DNA of 64,000 nt from Saccharopolyspora soli (GCF_022678645.1 NZ_JALBWV010000031.1:32201-96200), one strand, 5' to 3'; numbered from the stretch's first letter, positions 43,443-53,416 are shown. Notes: generated from the letters alone by a model not told the origin. Numbers and translations: made by a program.

Positions 43443-44501
43443 TCAACCCCCGATTGCACTCATCGGCCGGGACGGCTGGGCGAACTCTCCCGAGTCCATC
43501 CCGTGCCCGGCGGCCTTCGCCCACATGGTCTCCTGCCACAGCCGGATCAGTTCGGCGTCGTCCGCCCCGGCCCGCATCGGCCCGCGCAGGTCCGTCTCGG
43601 TGGTGGAGAACAGGCACGAGCGCAGTTGGCCGTCCGCGGTGAGCCGGGTCCGGTCGCAGGCCGCGCAGAACGGCCGGGTGACCGAGGCGATCACGCCGAC
43701 CGTGGCGGGTCCGCCGTCGACGAGCCAGCGTTCCGCGGGCGCCGAACCGCGCTCGGCGACGTCCGGGGTGAGGCTGAACTCGGCGCTGAGCCGGTCCAGG
43801 ATCTCCGCTGCGGTGATCATCTTGTCGCGTTCCCAGTCGTGCTGGGCGTCCAGCGGCATCTGCTCGATGAACCGCAGCTGGTAACCGCGCTCGATGCAGA
43901 ACCGCAGCAGGTCGCCCGCCTCGTGGTCGTTGATCCCGCGCATCAGCACCGCGTTGACCTTGACCGGCTCCAGCCGCATCTTCTTGGCGGCGGCCAGCCC
44001 GTCGAGCACGTCGTCGAACCGGTCGCGGCGGGTGAGCTGCTTGAACACCTCGCGGTCGAGGGTGTCCAGCGAGACGTTGACCCGGTTCAGCCCGGCTCGC
44101 ACCAGCGGCTCGGCGAAGCTGCCGAGGTTGATCCCGTTGGTGGTCAACGAGGTTGTCGGTCGGCTGGGCAGCGCTGCGGTCGCGCCGATGATGTCCACCA
44201 GGTCCTGGCGCAGCAACGGTTCACCGCCGGTGAAGCGCACCGTGGTGACGCCGAGTTCCTCGACGGCGATGCGGATCAGCCGGTTCATCTCGGCGGTGTC
44301 GAGCAGTTCCGCGCGCTTCAACCACGGCAGGCCGTCGGCAGGCATGCAGTAGGTGCAGCGCAGATTGCACTTGTCGATGAGGGAGACGCGCATGTCAGTG
44401 GCCACTCGACCGAACCGATCCACCAGTTGGGACGTGTCCGGACGGGCGGACGTATCAGTCGTGCGGCGCACCAGCGGGATTCCCAGATCCACCCCTGTCA
44501 C
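43443..44501 (-). CDS. moaA: GTP 3',8-cyclase MoaA
   Basis: Radical-SAM enzyme that rearranges GTP in the first step of molybdenum cofactor synthesis. The 352-residue protein has the SAM cluster CNLRCTYC (Cys45, 49, 52), a second cluster around FCAACDRTRLTADG...SCLF, and the essential C-terminal Gly-Gly (SAIGG). GTG 44501 is leaderless, preceded by TAGGGT. moaD follows 4 bases downstream. The gene is divergent from the molybdate transport operon, separated by a perfect palindrome. Confidence 0.96.
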   Translation of the reverse strand: MTGVDLGIPLVRRTTDTSARPDTSQLVDRFGRVATDMRVSLIDKCNLRCTYCMPADGLPWLKRAELLDTAEMNRLIRIAVEELGVTTVRFTGGEPLLRQDLVDIIGATAALPSRPTTSLTTNGINLGSFAEPLVRAGLNRVNVSLDTLDREVFKQLTRRDRFDDVLDGLAAAKKMRLEPVKVNAVLMRGINDHEAGDLLRFCIERGYQLRFIEQMPLDAQHDWERDKMITAAEILDRLSAEFSLTPDVAERGSAPAERWLVDGGPATVGVIASVTRPFCAACDRTRLTADGQLRSCLFSTTETDLRGPMRAGADDAELIRLWQETMWAKAAGHGMDSGEFAQPSRPMSAIGG

Positions 44502-44507
44502 TCCACG

Positions 44508-44513
44508 ACCCTA
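44508..44513 (-). promoter_or_regulatory. -10 box TAGGGT, leaderless moaA start
   Basis: TAGGGT on the minus strand lies exactly 6 bases before GTG 44501. Confidence 0.5.
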
Positions 44514-44610
44514 CGTGTCTTGGTCGCGAATTTCGATCGTGGGACTGCTTTTCGTGCGGATTCGCCGACTGGCTGGACGGGAGAACGGGCCGGGTCAGAT
44601 GTAGTACAAC

Positions 44611-44628
44611 GATCCGAGATCTCGGATC
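44611..44628. promoter_or_regulatory. 18-bp perfect palindrome between moaA and the mod operon
   Basis: GATCCGAGATCTCGGATC is fully self-complementary and lies 33 bases before the regulator gene at 44662. It is a good operator candidate for that regulator. Confidence 0.6.
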
Positions 44629-44661
44629 AATTCCCTGGTTTAATCCGCAGTTGCGGAAGTA

Positions 44662-45075
44662 ATGTGGGCGACTGTGCCGCACTATCGGATTGCAGAGGCC
44701 GCCGGACTGCTCGGCGTCAGCGACGACACGGTGCGTCGTTGGATCGAGACCGGGCAACTTCCCGAGGAGCGGGACGCGGCCGGTCGGCGCACCGTCGACG
44801 GCGCCGCCCTCGCCGAGTTCGCCCGCACTCAGGCTCGTTCGACGCCGGACCCGTCCGCCGTCGGCCGGTCGGCGCGCAACCGGCTGGTCGGGCTGGTCAC
44901 CGAGGTGATCTCGGACCGGGTCATGTCGCAGGTGGAGATCCAGTGCGGCCCGCACCGGGTGGTGTCGCTGATGAGCACCGAAGCGGTGCGCGAACTCGGG
45001 CTGGTGCCCGGAGCGCTCGCGGTCGCCGTGGTGAAGTCGACCAATGTCGTGGTGGAAACGCCGGGAGAGGGCTGA
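44662..45075 (+). CDS. Molybdate-responsive HTH-TOBE regulator
   Basis: A 137-residue protein joining an N-terminal MerR/excisionase-type helix-turn-helix (YRIAEAAGLLGVSDDTVRRWIETG) to one C-terminal TOBE/Mop domain (SARNRLVGLVTEVISD...VVKSTNVVVE) that binds molybdate. It is unlike E. coli ModE (LysR-type HTH with two Mop units). Its stop overlaps the modA ATG as TGATG, so it is the first gene of the transport operon and probably regulates it. GTG 44674 is a possible alternative start. Confidence 0.9.
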   Translation: MWATVPHYRIAEAAGLLGVSDDTVRRWIETGQLPEERDAAGRRTVDGAALAEFARTQARSTPDPSAVGRSARNRLVGLVTEVISDRVMSQVEIQCGPHRVVSLMSTEAVRELGLVPGALAVAVVKSTNVVVETPGEG

Positions 45076-45824
45076 TGTCGAAGCTGAGGATCATCGTCGG
45101 TGCGCTGCTCGCGCTCGTGCTGTTGGCGGGGTGCGGGCAGGCCGGAGCCCCGCAACAACAGCGCACGCTGACCGTCTTGGCCGCGGCGTCGCTGACCGAG
45201 TCCTTCGAGGAACTCGGCGCCCGTTTCACCGCCGACCACCCGGATGTCCGGGTGCAGTTCGACTACCAGGGATCTTCGACGCTGGCCGAGCAGATCAGGC
45301 AGGGGCGCGCGGCGGACGTGTTCGCTTCGGCGGACACGAAGAACATGGACAAGGTGCGGGATCTCGTCGGTACGCCGGAAATCCTGGCCACCAACAAGTT
45401 GACGATCGTCGTCCCGCCGGGCAACCCGGCCGGGATCGCCTCGCTCGCCGATCTCGCGGCACCCGGCCGAACCGTGGTCGTCTGCGCGCCGCAAGTGCCG
45501 TGCGGCTCGGCCACGCAGGAGGTGACGCGGCGTTCGGGCACGCAGCTGAAGCCGGTCAGCGAGGAGGACGACGTCAAGTCGGTGCTGAACAAGGTCGTTG
45601 CGGGGGAGGCGGACGCCGGGCTGGTGTACGTCACCGACGCGCGGGCGGCCGGGTCGCGGGTCCAGGCGGTGGACTTCCCGGAGTCGCAGCAGGTGATCAA
45701 CACCTATCCGATCGCGACGATCGCCGCGGCACCGCAGCCGCAACTGGCAGCTGAGTTCATGGCTTTCGCCCGCGGCCCGGTCGGCCGCGAGATCCTCGCC
45801 AACCACGGCTTCGGCGCCCCATGA
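45075..45824 (+). CDS. modA: Molybdate-binding lipoprotein ModA
   Basis: A 249-residue binding protein. The lipobox LLAGC places the acylated cysteine near residue 20. The mature domain has VLAAASLTESFEELG, YQGSSTLAEQIRQG, ADVFASAD and the C-terminal GEADAGLVYVTDA, the usual ModA ligand segments. ATG 45075 overlaps the regulator stop by one base; the very long open frame upstream (from 43122) is not coding. Confidence 0.95.
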   Translation: MSKLRIIVGALLALVLLAGCGQAGAPQQQRTLTVLAAASLTESFEELGARFTADHPDVRVQFDYQGSSTLAEQIRQGRAADVFASADTKNMDKVRDLVGTPEILATNKLTIVVPPGNPAGIASLADLAAPGRTVVVCAPQVPCGSATQEVTRRSGTQLKPVSEEDDVKSVLNKVVAGEADAGLVYVTDARAAGSRVQAVDFPESQQVINTYPIATIAAAPQPQLAAEFMAFARGPVGREILANHGFGAP

Positions 45825-46633
45825 CCTCCCGTCGATCGCCGGTGACGCTGTGGACAACCCCGGTGCCGGTGGCGCTCTGGGTTCCCGCAGTGCTCGCGCT
45901 GGCGCTGGTGGTGTTGCCGGTCCTCGGCCTGCTGACCCGCGTCGACGCAACGCGCCTCCCGGAGCTGCTGCTCAGCCCCGCCGCGCTGGACGCCCTGCGG
46001 CTTTCGGTCGTCACCGGGCTCATCTCCACTGCACTGGCGTTGGTCCTGGGCGCGCCGTTGGCGCTGGTGCTGGCGCGGTCCCGGATGCGCGGATTGCGGG
46101 TGGTGCGGGCATTCGTGCTGCTGCCGCTGGTGCTGCCGCCGGTCGTCGGTGGCCTCGCCCTGCTCTACCTGCTCGGCCGCACCGGTCCGCTCGGACAACT
46201 GCTCGACACCGTGGGCCTGCGCCTGCCGTACACGACCGCCGCCGTCGTGCTGGCGCAGACGTTCGTCGCAATGCCGTTCCTGGTGGTCGGTTTGGAAGGT
46301 GCGCTGCGGACCGCCGGGGGGCGCTACGAGCGGGTCGCCGCGACGTTGGGGGCCGGGCCGTGGCTGACGTTCCGGCGGGTGACCGTGCCACTGCTGCTGC
46401 CCGCGCTCGGGTCGAGCCTGGTGCTGACCTTCGCGCGGGCGCTGGGGGAGTTCGGCGCGACGATCACCTTCGCCGGTAGTTTGCAGGGCACCACCCGGAC
46501 CCTGCCGCTGGCCATCTACACCACGGCGCAATCCGATGTGGATGCCGCGGTGGCGATGTCGCTGCTGCTGGTGCTGGTCGCGCTCCTGGTGATCGTGGTG
46601 GCCCGACCCCGGGCCGTGGAAGGACAGCTTTGA
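45821..46633 (+). CDS. modB: Molybdate ABC transporter permease ModB
   Basis: A 270-residue permease with about six membrane helices and the coupling loop of the family (ERVAATLGAGPWLTFRRVTVPLLLP), followed by ALGEFGATITFAGS, a ModB hallmark. The ATG overlaps the modA stop as ATGA. It forms the channel dimer with ModC on the inner face. Confidence 0.95.
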   Translation: MTSRRSPVTLWTTPVPVALWVPAVLALALVVLPVLGLLTRVDATRLPELLLSPAALDALRLSVVTGLISTALALVLGAPLALVLARSRMRGLRVVRAFVLLPLVLPPVVGGLALLYLLGRTGPLGQLLDTVGLRLPYTTAAVVLAQTFVAMPFLVVGLEGALRTAGGRYERVAATLGAGPWLTFRRVTVPLLLPALGSSLVLTFARALGEFGATITFAGSLQGTTRTLPLAIYTTAQSDVDAAVAMSLLLVLVALLVIVVARPRAVEGQL

Positions 46634-47721
46634 ACGGATTGCGGGCCGACGTCGAATTCCGGCGCGCGGACTTCACGCTGCGCGCCGAGTTCGAGGTGGC
46701 GCCCGGCGAGGTGCTCGCGGTGCTCGGCCCGAACGGCGCTGGCAAGTCCACCCTGCTGTCGGTGCTGGCAGGTCAGCTCGTGCCCCAGCACGGGCTGGTC
46801 GAGCTCGACGGCACGAGCTGCCTGGACACCGGGCGCGGGATCAACGTTCCGACACACCGCCGGGGTGTCGGCCTGCTCGCGCAGAACCCGCTGCTGTTCC
46901 CGAACCTCACCGCGTTGGAGAACGTCGCCTTCGGTCCGCGCGCCGTCGGCGTCCGAAAGGCCGAGGCGCGGCGGATCGCCGACCACTGGCTGTCCGAAGT
47001 GGACGCTGACGGACTGGCAGCGCGCAAGCCCGGCCAACTCTCCGGCGGTCAGGCGCAGCGCGTCGCACTGGCGCGGGCGCTGGCCGCCAACCCGCGACTG
47101 CTGCTGCTCGACGAACCGCTGGCCGCGCTCGACGTCGACGCCGCTCCGGCCATCCGCGGGCTGCTGCACCAAGTGCTGCGGCGGCAGGAGAAGCCGACCG
47201 TGCTGGTCACCCACGACGTGCTGGACGCGGTCGTGCTGGCTGACCGGCTGGTGGTGCTGCTCGACGGCTGCATCGTCGAGCAGGGCCCGACTCGCGAGGT
47301 GCTGGCTCGGCCGAAGGAGGCGTTCACCGCGCGGGTGGCCGGGCTGAACCTGGTGCCCGGTGTCGCCGCGACGGACGGCAGCATCTCCTTCGGCGACAGC
47401 ACGATCAGCGGCCGGATCGTCGAGTCCCTGGAGCGGGGGGAAGCCGCCGCAGCGGTGTTCACGCCCGCTGCGGTCGCTGTGCACCGCGAGCGCCCGCACG
47501 GCAGCCCGCGCAACGCGATCCCGGTGCGGCTGGCGGCGCTCGAACCGCGCGGCGACGTCGTGCGGGTGCGCGGCGTGGTGCGGGACTGCTCGCTGGCCGC
47601 CGACGTGACTCCGGCGGCCGTCGCTGACCTGGAGCTCACCTCGGACGACGAAGTGTGGTTCGTGGTCAAGGCCGCCGAAGTGGCCATCCACCCCGTCTCC
47701 GGAGGATCATCGGGGGCGTGA
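46630..47721 (+). CDS. modC: Molybdate ABC transporter ATPase ModC
   Basis: A 363-residue ATPase with Walker A GPNGAGKSTLL, signature LSGGQAQRVALARAL, Walker B LLLDEPLAALD and H-loop LVTHD. The C-terminal ~80 residues form a TOBE/Mop domain for molybdate sensing. The TTG start overlaps the modB stop (TTGA). The HAD gene that follows overlaps its stop by four bases, so it is probably in the same transcript. Confidence 0.94.
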   Translation: MNGLRADVEFRRADFTLRAEFEVAPGEVLAVLGPNGAGKSTLLSVLAGQLVPQHGLVELDGTSCLDTGRGINVPTHRRGVGLLAQNPLLFPNLTALENVAFGPRAVGVRKAEARRIADHWLSEVDADGLAARKPGQLSGGQAQRVALARALAANPRLLLLDEPLAALDVDAAPAIRGLLHQVLRRQEKPTVLVTHDVLDAVVLADRLVVLLDGCIVEQGPTREVLARPKEAFTARVAGLNLVPGVAATDGSISFGDSTISGRIVESLERGEAAAAVFTPAAVAVHRERPHGSPRNAIPVRLAALEPRGDVVRVRGVVRDCSLAADVTPAAVADLELTSDDEVWFVVKAAEVAIHPVSGGSSGA

Positions 47722-48512
47722 CTGAGCCATCCCCCTGGACGTACCTGATGGACATGGACGGCGTGCTCGTCCACGAGGAGCACATGGTGCCGGGCGCGGA
47801 CGCCTTCCTGGCGGCGCTGCGGCAGGAAGACATCCCGTTCCTGGTCTTCACCAACAACTCGATCTACACCCCGCGCGACCTGCGCGCGAGGTTGCTGCGC
47901 ACCGGTCTGGACGTCCCGGAGGACGCGATCTGGACCTCCGCGCTGGCCACCGCGCAGTTCCTGGAGAACCAGCGACCCGGCGGATCGGCCTTCGTGGTCG
48001 GCGAATCGGGGCTGACCACGGCGCTGCACAACATCGGCTACGTGCTTACCGACCGCGAACCCGACTACGTCATCCTCGGGGAAACCCGGACCTACAGCTT
48101 CGAGGCGATCACCAAGGCGATCCGGCTGGTCGAGGACGGGGCGCGGTTCATCGCCACCAACCCGGACGAGAAGGGACCGAGCCGGGAGGGCACGCTGCCC
48201 GCCACCGGCGCGGTCGCCGCGCTGATCGAGCGGGTGACCGGACGCGCGCCGTACTACGTGGGCAAGCCGAACCCGCTGATGATGCGGTCGGCGCTGCGGC
48301 ACCTCGGGGTGCACTCGGAGAACACCCTGATGATCGGCGACCGGATGGACACCGACGTGCGGTCCGGACTGGAGTCCGGCCTGCAGACGATCCTGGTCCT
48401 GTCCGGAATCTCCGACGAGCACACGGCGAACCTGTTCCCGTACCGGCCGACGAAGGTGGTCAACTCGATCGCGGACCTGATCGACCACGTGATGGACCCC
48501 TTCAAAGCCTGA
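47718..48512 (+). CDS. HAD-IIA family hydrolase (NagD-like)
   Basis: A 264-residue phosphatase-fold protein with the nucleophile motif LMDMDGVLVHE, FTNNS, the Lys region GKPNPLMM and GDRMDTDV. HAD-IIA enzymes dephosphorylate nucleotides, 4-nitrophenyl phosphate or glycolytic side products. It is coupled to modC by a GTGA overlap, but a molybdenum role is not evident from the family. Confidence 0.9.
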   Translation: MTEPSPWTYLMDMDGVLVHEEHMVPGADAFLAALRQEDIPFLVFTNNSIYTPRDLRARLLRTGLDVPEDAIWTSALATAQFLENQRPGGSAFVVGESGLTTALHNIGYVLTDREPDYVILGETRTYSFEAITKAIRLVEDGARFIATNPDEKGPSREGTLPATGAVAALIERVTGRAPYYVGKPNPLMMRSALRHLGVHSENTLMIGDRMDTDVRSGLESGLQTILVLSGISDEHTANLFPYRPTKVVNSIADLIDHVMDPFKA

Positions 48513-48544
48513 CCCGCCCGCGGAGCCCGGCTTGATCGGTCGGG

Positions 48545-48946
48545 TCATCTGGAGCGCATGAAGGCGTACACGTCGTCGACGTCGACGATGCGTTTCCCCA
48601 GCGGTAGCAGCGAGACCGGCACCAGCTTGAAGTTCGCGATGCCCAGCGGGATGCCGATGATCGTGACGCACAGGACGATCCCGGTGACGATGTGCCCGAG
48701 TGCCAGCCACCAACCGGCCAGCACCAGCCAGATGATGTTGCCGATCGTCGACATCGCTCCGGAGGTCGGCTCGTCCACCAGGCGTCGGCCGAACGGCCAC
48801 AGCGCGAAGTTGGCCATCCGGAAGGAGGCGATCGCGAACGGGATGCCGATGATCGTGATAGCCAGCACGACCCCGGCGATCGTGTACCCCACCGCCATCC
48901 AGAACCCGCATAGCACCAGCCAGATGATGTTCAGCAATACCCGCAT
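48545..48946 (-). CDS. YccF-domain membrane protein
   Basis: A 133-residue membrane protein made of two YccF repeats: LLNIIWLVLCGFWMAVGY...GIPFAIASFRMANFALWPFG, then GNIIWLVLAGWWLALGH...GIPLGIANFKLVPVSLLPLG. Four membrane helices are expected. ATG 48946 gives the family start MR-LLNIIW, although GGAGG sits only one base before it; GTG starts upstream are possible. The homologue lies near moaA and cspB in mycobacteria (Rv0870c, from memory). Function is unknown. Confidence 0.88.
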   Translation of the reverse strand: MRVLLNIIWLVLCGFWMAVGYTIAGVVLAITIIGIPFAIASFRMANFALWPFGRRLVDEPTSGAMSTIGNIIWLVLAGWWLALGHIVTGIVLCVTIIGIPLGIANFKLVPVSLLPLGKRIVDVDDVYAFMRSR

Positions 48947-49119
48947 GCCTCCAAGGTGCCAGGCCAACACCCACGCTGCCGACCCATCGCGGATCACGGC
49001 TCCGCAACGCGAAAATTCCGCGACGCGGAACGCCGCTACCGCATTGGCCGACTCCTTCGAAGCGGCTGCGCGAGTCACCACGGGCGCGTGGGGCAGCAGC
49101 ACGAACTCGGCGGCTCCCC

Positions 49120-49908
49120 TCAGGCGAGGAGGTCGCCGCGCAGGACCGTGACGGCTCGGCCGCGGAGGCCGACGCGGTTGCCGCGCAGGGCCATCTGGAC
49201 CGTGCCCCCGCGCGGTGATGCCTGTTCGCCGACGAACGTCGTGCCGTGCGTGTCGCGCTGGAGCTTCGCCGCCCACCACGCGGCCAGCGTGCAGTGCGCC
49301 GAACCGGTCACCGGGTCCTCAGGGACACCGACCTGCGGGACGAACACGCGGCTGACGAAGTCGATGCCGGGCCGATCGCCGGGTGCCGTGACGATCACAC
49401 CGCGCGACGGGACGTCCGCCAGCATCGCGAAGTCGGGCCGGACCGCGCGGACCTCTGCGGCGGAGGCGAGCAGCGCCAGCACCTTGGTCGCGCCTTGTGC
49501 GGTCTCCTGGATGGTGGTGCCGGGCAGACCGGCGGCCAGCGCTTCCGGTGGCTTCACCGGTTCGGCGAGGTCGATGGGGAAGTCCATCTCGATCAAGCCG
49601 TCGGCCTGCGCCGTGCAGGTGAGGACCCCGCTGCGGGTGTCGAACCGCTGGTCGCCGCCGAGCACGTGCGCGGCGGCCAGGGTGGCGTGCCCGCACAGCG
49701 GCACCTCGGTGGTGGGGGTGAACCAGCGCAGCGGTTTCGGCTCGTCCGCGGGGCCGCCGAGCACGACGAACGCGGTCTCGGAGTGCCGCAGCTCAGCGGC
49801 CACCGACTGCATCCAGGCGACCTCGGCAGGAGCGTCCAGCAGCACGACTCCGGCGGGGTTGCCGTGGAAAGCGCTGTCGGTGAACGAATCCACCACGAAG
49901 GCACGCAC
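49120..49908 (-). CDS. PhzF-family isomerase-like protein
   Basis: A 262-residue protein with the PhzF/DapF-like two-lobed fold: [12 protein letters not shown] near the start, the catalytic glutamate in [21 protein letters not shown] and DPVTGSAHC. Family members isomerise trans-2,3-dihydro-3-hydroxyanthranilate in phenazine synthesis, but most are stand-alone proteins of unknown substrate, as here. The GTG start is leaderless (TAAGGT 6 bases upstream). Confidence 0.9.
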   Translation of the reverse strand: MRAFVVDSFTDSAFHGNPAGVVLLDAPAEVAWMQSVAAELRHSETAFVVLGGPADEPKPLRWFTPTTEVPLCGHATLAAAHVLGGDQRFDTRSGVLTCTAQADGLIEMDFPIDLAEPVKPPEALAAGLPGTTIQETAQGATKVLALLASAAEVRAVRPDFAMLADVPSRGVIVTAPGDRPGIDFVSRVFVPQVGVPEDPVTGSAHCTLAAWWAAKLQRDTHGTTFVGEQASPRGGTVQMALRGNRVGLRGRAVTVLRGDLLA

Positions 49909-49914
49909 CCCTGC

Positions 49915-49920
49915 ACCTTA
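49915..49920 (-). promoter_or_regulatory. -10 box TAAGGT, leaderless PhzF start
   Basis: TAAGGT on the minus strand lies exactly 6 bases before GTG 49908. Confidence 0.5.
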
Positions 49921-50031
49921 CGTATGCGCACCCGGTGGCGTTGGTCGTCGGATGATCAGGGGGTTGGCCAGTGGTGCGGCGGAGGGTCAAGATGGGTGAT
50001 CAGCGTCACTCGCCCAGTGGAGGTCGTCGTC

Positions 50032-51657
50032 GTGGATGCCGTCGAACCAGCCCAGCTCAGCTACGCCTCCGGCATCTCCGATGTGCCGCTGTTGGGCGAC
50101 ACCATCGGGGCGAACCTCGATCGCACGGCGGCACGGTTTCCGGATCGGGACGCGCTGGTGGAGTGCGCGAGCGGTCGCCGCTGGAGCTATCGGGAGTTCG
50201 TCGCGGACGTGGACGCGTTGGCGCTCGGCCTGCTGGCGGCCGGGATCGTCAAAGGGGACCGGGTGGGGATCTGGGCGCCCAATCGCGCGGAGTGGACCCT
50301 CACGCAGTACGCGACGGCGAAGATCGGCGCGATCCTGGTCAACATCAACCCGGCCTACCGGGTGCACGAGTTGGAATACGTGCTCAACCAGGCCGGGATC
50401 CGGCTGCTGATCTCCGCCGAGTCGTTCAAGTCCTCGGACTACGCCGCGATGGTCGAGCAGGTGCGGCCGCGCTGTGCCGACCTGGAGCAGGTGGTGTTCC
50501 TGGACCGTCCGGAGTGGGCCGCGCTGCGTGCCACGACCGGGGATCGCGCGCGGCTGGCCGAGATCCAGTTGTCCGCGGACGATCCGATCAACATCCAGTA
50601 CACCTCCGGCACCACCGGATTCCCAAAGGGCGCGACGCTGTCGCACCACAACATCCTCAACAACGGCTTCTTCGTCGGTGAGCTGTGCGGCTACACCGAG
50701 GCGGACCGGGTGTGCATCCCAGTCCCCTTCTACCACTGCTTCGGCATGGTGATGGGCAACCTCGCGGCCACCAGCCACGGTGCGGCCATGATCATCCCCA
50801 GCGAGGGTTTCGAACCCGCCGCCGCGCTCTCCGCGGTCGCCGCCGAGCAGTGCACATCGCTGTACGGGGTGCCGACCATGTTCATCGCCGAGCTGGACCT
50901 GCCCGGTTTCGCCGACTACGACCTGTCCTCGCTGCGCACCGGCATCATGGCGGGTTCACCTTGCCCGGTCGAGGTGATGAAGCAGGTCATCGACCGGATG
51001 GGCATGACCGAGGTGGCGATCTGCTACGGCATGACCGAGACCTCTCCGGTGTCCACCCAGACCCGCGCCGACGACTCGCTGGCCCGTCGAGTGTCCACAG
51101 TGGGCAGAGTTGGACCGCACCTGGAGATCAAGATCATCGATCCGGACACCGGTCTCACCGTGCCCTGCGGCACGCCCGGCGAGTTCTGCACGCGCGGTTA
51201 CTCCGTCATGCTCGGCTACTGGCGGCAACCCGAGAACACCGCCGAGGCCATCGACTCCGCACGTTGGATGCACACCGGCGACCTGGCGGTCATGGACGCC
51301 GACGGTTACGTGAGCATCACCGGCCGGATCAAGGACATGGTGATCCGCGGCGGCGAGAACATCTATCCGCGTGAGATCGAGGAATTCCTCTACACCCACC
51401 CGGACATCGTCGATGCCCAGGTCATCGGCGTCCCCGACCCCAAGTACGGCGAGGAGCTCATGGCCTGGGTGCGGTTGCGCGACGGCGCGGAACAGCTCAC
51501 CGCGGACAGCCTCCGCGAGTTCTGCACCGACGCCCTCGCGCACTACAAGATCCCGCGCTACGTCCACGTGGTCGAGGAGTTCCCGATGACCGTCACCGGC
51601 AAGGTCCGCAAGATCGAGATGCGGGAAACCGCCAAGAAGCTGCTCAACCTCGAATAG
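50032..51657 (+). CDS. Acyl-CoA synthetase / AMP-dependent ligase
   Basis: A 541-residue ANL-superfamily enzyme with A3 [17 protein letters not shown]5 YGMTETSP, A7 [10 protein letters not shown]8 near [18 protein letters not shown] and the C-terminal lysine in [10 protein letters not shown]. The LSYASG...[13 protein letters not shown] start is typical of medium-chain fatty acyl-CoA ligases. Two in-frame GTG starts have good ribosome sites: 50032 (GGAGG, spacing 8) and 49996 (GGAGGG, spacing 9). I prefer 50032 from the family N-terminus. The open frame to 49246 is a shadow. Confidence 0.92.
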   Translation: MDAVEPAQLSYASGISDVPLLGDTIGANLDRTAARFPDRDALVECASGRRWSYREFVADVDALALGLLAAGIVKGDRVGIWAPNRAEWTLTQYATAKIGAILVNINPAYRVHELEYVLNQAGIRLLISAESFKSSDYAAMVEQVRPRCADLEQVVFLDRPEWAALRATTGDRARLAEIQLSADDPINIQYTSGTTGFPKGATLSHHNILNNGFFVGELCGYTEADRVCIPVPFYHCFGMVMGNLAATSHGAAMIIPSEGFEPAAALSAVAAEQCTSLYGVPTMFIAELDLPGFADYDLSSLRTGIMAGSPCPVEVMKQVIDRMGMTEVAICYGMTETSPVSTQTRADDSLARRVSTVGRVGPHLEIKIIDPDTGLTVPCGTPGEFCTRGYSVMLGYWRQPENTAEAIDSARWMHTGDLAVMDADGYVSITGRIKDMVIRGGENIYPREIEEFLYTHPDIVDAQVIGVPDPKYGEELMAWVRLRDGAEQLTADSLREFCTDALAHYKIPRYVHVVEEFPMTVTGKVRKIEMRETAKKLLNLE

Positions 51658-51698
51658 GACCGCGCGCGGCCGCATCCCATTCCTGGGAACTCGAAAAA

Positions 51699-52673
51699 TC
51701 AGCGCTGGGCACCGACCTTCGCCAGTTCGGCCGCGTCCTCCGCGCCGAACTGCTCCTCCAACTGCTCCGGGGACGCGTCGACGTCGATCTGGGCCAGGGG
51801 CATGCCGCGGGCGCTGGAGATCGCGCCGAGGCGGCGGGTGGCGCGGTCCGAGGCGTATGCCGTGAGCTCTTCCTTGTCGAGCTGGAACGGCAGCACCTCC
51901 GGGGCGTCTTCGGGACTCCACTGGACCTGGGCGATGGCGTGCGGCAGGAGGCGGGCCATCTGGTCCTGCACCACGTCCCAGTTGCGCTCGTCGGCGGCGA
52001 CGTGGCGGCGGCAGGTGAACGTGCCCCACGCCATGTGGCGGCGCTCGTCGTCGCCGATGCGGCGCACCACCTCTTGCATGCCGGGCAGGATGCCGTGGCT
52101 GACGCAGATCTTGTGCCAGGCGTAGTAGCCGGTCAGCGCGAGGGTGCCTTCCACGACGTGGTTGTAGGTGACCGATGCGCGCACCTGGTTCTCCGGGCTG
52201 GGGTCCGAGTGCAGGGCGTGCAGCGACTCGGGCAGGGCCCGGTAGAAGATCTCCCGGTATCCGGGGTTTTCCTCGACGAACTGGTGCAGGTCATCGGTGA
52301 GGCCGACGGCGTCCATCCACAGCCGGAAGACCTGGGCGTGCTTGGCCTCCTCGAAGCAGAACTGGGTCAGGTACATCTCGTCGCCGAAGCGGCCCTCGGC
52401 GGCCATCGCGGCCATGAACGGCTGGAGGTCCTGGGTGACGGCCTCCTCACCGGCGATGAACTGAGAGCACAGGGTGGCCACGCTGCGCTGCTCGTCCTCG
52501 TTGAGCCGCTGCCAGTCTTCGGCGTCCTTGCTGAAGTCGATGTCGGCCGGGTTCCAGAACTTGGCGTTTCCCTTGCTGAACAGCCGCAGCGGCAGGGAGT
52601 CCCAGTTCAGGCCGTTGGCCCGCAGGGTGTGGAAGCCCTCGCGGTGGGCTGGGTGCGCGGTGGTGCTCGTCAT
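51699..52673 (-). CDS. R2-like ligand-binding oxidase (Mn/Fe, R2lox)
   Basis: A 324-residue ferritin-like helical protein, R2lox rather than ribonucleotide reductase. The predicted metal ligands are Glu76, Glu109, His112, Glu175, Glu210 and His213. The residues that form the Val-Tyr ether crosslink are present as Val79 and Tyr170. Every position is the M. tuberculosis R2lox number plus 8 (recalled from the known structure). It binds a Mn/Fe cofactor and a long-chain fatty-acid-like ligand; the physiological reaction is unknown. ATG 52673 is preferred over 52865, which enters the divergent HAD gene. Confidence 0.93.
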   Translation of the reverse strand: MTSTTAHPAHREGFHTLRANGLNWDSLPLRLFSKGNAKFWNPADIDFSKDAEDWQRLNEDEQRSVATLCSQFIAGEEAVTQDLQPFMAAMAAEGRFGDEMYLTQFCFEEAKHAQVFRLWMDAVGLTDDLHQFVEENPGYREIFYRALPESLHALHSDPSPENQVRASVTYNHVVEGTLALTGYYAWHKICVSHGILPGMQEVVRRIGDDERRHMAWGTFTCRRHVAADERNWDVVQDQMARLLPHAIAQVQWSPEDAPEVLPFQLDKEELTAYASDRATRRLGAISSARGMPLAQIDVDASPEQLEEQFGAEDAAELAKVGAQR

Positions 52674-52716
52674 TGAAGACTCCAGCTCGCGAAATGTGAG
52701 AAAGATTATTAGACCG

Positions 52717-52745
52717 ATTTTCGGTACTGCGCAGTTTCGAGTCAA
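52717..52745 (-). promoter_or_regulatory. Candidate R2lox promoter
   Basis: On the minus strand, TTGACT (52745-52740), 17 bases, then GAAAAT (52722-52717), within the divergent gap. Confidence 0.35.
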
Positions 52746-52778
52746 GGTTCTTTCGCCGAGCGGCACCCGGCCCGCCCG

Positions 52779-52784
52779 TAGGGT
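52779..52784 (+). promoter_or_regulatory. -10 box TAGGGT, leaderless HAD start
   Basis: TAGGGT ends 7 bases before GTG 52792. The intervening GGGGCGC is GC-rich and not a ribosome site. Confidence 0.45.
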
Positions 52785-52791
52785 GGGGCGC

Positions 52792-53412
52792 GTGGCAGAC
52801 GAGCGCAGCGCCCCCACGGTTGGATTCGACCTGGACATGACCCTCATCGACCCGCGTCCCGGCATGGTGCGCGCCTTCGACGCCCTCAGCGCGAAGTTCG
52901 GGCTGTCGCTCGACGGCGAGCACTTCGCCGCGAACCTGGGGCCGCCGCTGGTCGAGGTGATCCGCGGCTACGGCTTCGAGGAGCCGCTGGTCGAACAGCT
53001 CGTGGCGTACTTCCGCGAGATCTATCCGACGGTCGTGATCGGGGCGACCGCGCCGCTGCCAGGCGCCGCGCAGGCGTTGGAAGCGGTCCGCGCAGCGGGT
53101 GGACGCACACTGGTGATCACCGGGAAGTTCGAGACGAACGCGGGCCTGCACCTCAAGGCGTTCGGCTGGGACGTCGATCGGCTGGCCGGTGACGTGTTCG
53201 CCGCCGCCAAGGGCGAGGTGCTGCGCGAGGAAGGCGCGACGATCTACGTCGGCGACCACCTCGGCGACATCGTCGGTGCCAAAGCCGCGGGCGCGATCTC
53301 CGTCGGTGTGGCGACCGGGCCCTACGGCGTCGACGAGCTCGTCGACGCCGGTGCCGACGTCGCGCTGCGAGATCTCACCGAGTTCCCGTCCTGGCTCGCG
53401 CAGCACGTCTGA
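52792..53412 (+). CDS. HAD-family phosphatase (PGP-like)
   Basis: A 206-residue HAD hydrolase: nucleophile [10 protein letters not shown], cap helices, motif II VITGKF, then motif [19 protein letters not shown]. The layout is that of phosphoglycolate-phosphatase-like enzymes with a small helical cap. It is divergent from R2lox. The structured repeat copy B starts 4 bases after its stop. Confidence 0.88.
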   Translation: MADERSAPTVGFDLDMTLIDPRPGMVRAFDALSAKFGLSLDGEHFAANLGPPLVEVIRGYGFEEPLVEQLVAYFREIYPTVVIGATAPLPGAAQALEAVRAAGGRTLVITGKFETNAGLHLKAFGWDVDRLAGDVFAAAKGEVLREEGATIYVGDHLGDIVGAKAAGAISVGVATGPYGVDELVDAGADVALRDLTEFPSWLAQHV

Positions 53413-53416
53413 GTGT

